Source: Magnetovibrio sp. (GTDB taxonomy: Bacteria > Pseudomonadota > Alphaproteobacteria > Rhodospirillales > Magnetovibrionaceae). From it: a stretch of DNA of 6,624 bases. The first letter of the stretch is position 1. Each line of letters opens with the position of its first letter. The stretch is taken from contig JAESUA010000004.1 in assembly GCA_016763255.1 (NCBI GenBank), forward strand, positions 1-6,624, read 5' to 3'. Shown here piece by piece: positions 5,522-6,624 of the stretch. The notes under the pieces are model-generated. The model made no database searches and was not told where the DNA came from. It saw only the letters and a list, made by a program, of their open reading frames with translations. Position numbers and translations under genes: made by a program.

Positions 5522-6624
5522 ATGAAAGATATTGAAGATTTCAAAATCGGTGACCGAGCAAGTCTTAAACATCGCATCACCGCCACTGACGTCGAACGTT
5601 TCGTCGACTTAACCGGTGATGACAACCCGTTGCATGTAGATCAAGATTTCGCCGAAAAATCTCCAATGAAGGGCATCGTCACCCATGGCATGCTCAGTGC
5701 TTCTTTTATCTCCACAATCATCGGCAAGCACTTGCCCGGCCCCGGCGCACTTTGGGTCTCTCAAAGTATCGAATTTTTGGCACCGGTGCGGCTGAATGAT
5801 GAGTTAGACGTTCAGGCCGAAATTGTTGAAATCCACGTCAAACAACGCCTGATAAAACTCAACGCCCGGATCACCAACCAGCGCGGCAAAGAAGTCCTCA
5901 CCGGCGAATGCTTAGTGAAGGTTTTGGCGTCCGAGAAAAAAGCGCCGATTGCAAAAGACCGCGCCCCAGGCTGTGTGATCGTCACCGGCAGCAGCCGCGG
6001 CATCGGTGCGGCCATTGCGACACGCCTAAGCCAACAAGGCATCCCCGTGATCATCAACTGTCGCGACGAAACCGGGGGCCAACGTGTTGCCGATCAAATT
6101 CACAGCAGCGGTGGCACAGCCCATGTGATAAAGGCCGACATCACCGATCCGGCCCAAGTTGAACACATGATCACTGAAGCCTTGCAAAAGTTCGGCACCA
6201 TCCAAGGGCTGGTCAACAACGCCGCGCCATCCATTATCGAAAAATCATTTGGCGATTTATCTTGGGACGAATGCGCCGCCCAATTCAACGCCCAGGTCGG
6301 TGCGGCGTTCAACTGCATTCAAATGGTCGCACCGCATATGAAGGCCAACCACGGCGGATCAATCGTCAACATCGGCAGCATTGTCAGCGACCAATCCCCG
6401 CCGCCGACGTGGATGGCGTACAACCTGGCCAAGGCCGGTCTACATGCCCTAACCCACAACTTGGCCGAAGTCTTAGGCCCGGATGGCATCCGCATCAATA
6501 CGGTTGCCCCTGGCCTCACGGACACCAGATTCATCACCGAAATTGCTGAAAAGGCACGCATCCTCACCAAGATGCAAACCCCGTTACGTCGCTTGGCACA
6601 AGCCGAAGACATCGCCGCAACCGT
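5522..6624 (+). CDS. MaoC-like (R)-hydratase fused to FabG-like reductase (3' end beyond window)
   Basis: The frame runs open for 367 codons to the window end. Residues 1 to about 136 form a hotdog-fold MaoC/PhaJ domain with TGDDNPLHVD (31-40; catalytic dyad D33 and H38), THGML (54-58) and QSIEFLAPV (81-89). After a charged, proline-containing linker (about 137-149), an SDR domain starts: TGSSRGIG (155-162), VNNAA (231-235), N256, NIGS (283-286), YNLAK (Y300, K304) and VAPGLTDT. Roughly 15-25 C-terminal residues are probably missing. The protein should dehydrate 3-hydroxyacyl (or hydrate enoyl) thioesters and reduce 3-oxoacyl thioesters, two consecutive steps of one cycle. Pocket positions S64, I67 and V132 match the short-chain pocket of Aeromonas caviae PhaJ. 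AGGGG (5512-5516) sits 5 bases before ATG 5522, inside the end of the KAS III gene, so the start is well supported. Both domains are intact in sequence; direction and substrate are inferred. Confidence 0.9.
   Translation, partial: MKDIEDFKIGDRASLKHRITATDVERFVDLTGDDNPLHVDQDFAEKSPMKGIVTHGMLSASFISTIIGKHLPGPGALWVSQSIEFLAPVRLNDELDVQAEIVEIHVKQRLIKLNARITNQRGKEVLTGECLVKVLASEKKAPIAKDRAPGCVIVTGSSRGIGAAIATRLSQQGIPVIINCRDETGGQRVADQIHSSGGTAHVIKADITDPAQVEHMITEALQKFGTIQGLVNNAAPSIIEKSFGDLSWDECAAQFNAQVGAAFNCIQMVAPHMKANHGGSIVNIGSIVSDQSPPPTWMAYNLAKAGLHALTHNLAEVLGPDGIRINTVAPGLTDTRFITEIAEKARILTKMQTPLRRLAQAEDIAAT

Noticed and set aside
5908..6162. Short plus-strand frame inside the fusion gene, as a sign of a split gene
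   Set aside because: The main frame from 5522 stays open across the whole stretch and carries the linker and the SDR nucleotide-binding motif, so there is no break.

Overview
The window looks like part of the chromosome of a Gram-negative bacterium. By eye the GC content is a little over 50%, and the protein styles fit a proteobacterium, possibly an alphaproteobacterium of the Rhodospirillales type. The taxonomic guess is inference and weak.

Layout: the left edge (1-519, minus strand) holds the first 173 codons of an aminopeptidase-like protein of the DUF2172/DUF4910 family, a type often met in surface-polysaccharide loci. A 181-base divergent intergenic region (520-700) follows, with an imperfect palindrome at 628-657. 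From 701 to the right edge there is one tightly packed plus-strand operon of seven genes: an AMP-forming acyl ligase, an AAC(3)-type N-acyltransferase, an acyl carrier protein (ACP), a FabG-like ketoreductase, a metallo-beta-lactamase-fold hydrolase, a FabH-like ketoacyl synthase III, and a MaoC hydratase fused to a second FabG-like reductase. The last gene is cut by the window end. Junctions are -8, +9, -11, +27, +3 and +1 bases, so co-transcription and translational coupling are likely.

Together the genes read as a small dissociated fatty-acid/polyketide-like assembly line around a dedicated ACP. The ligase could load an acid. The KAS III would condense with malonyl-ACP, and the reductases and hydratase would set the beta-carbon. 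The AAC(3)-type enzyme would pass the finished acyl group to an amine, plausibly an amino sugar, and the MBL protein might edit or release thioesters. The hydratase pocket resembles that of short-chain PhaJ, which points to a C4-C6 group such as 3-hydroxybutyryl or crotonyl. A known parallel is the 3-hydroxybutyryl-decorated viosamine on Pseudomonas syringae flagellin, where KAS III- and ketoreductase-type genes lie in the glycan island. The product, the acceptor and the glycan link here are inference; no sugar enzyme lies inside the window.

No tRNA, rRNA, CRISPR array, insertion sequence or clear terminator was seen. No stretch longer than 181 bases lacks a gene.
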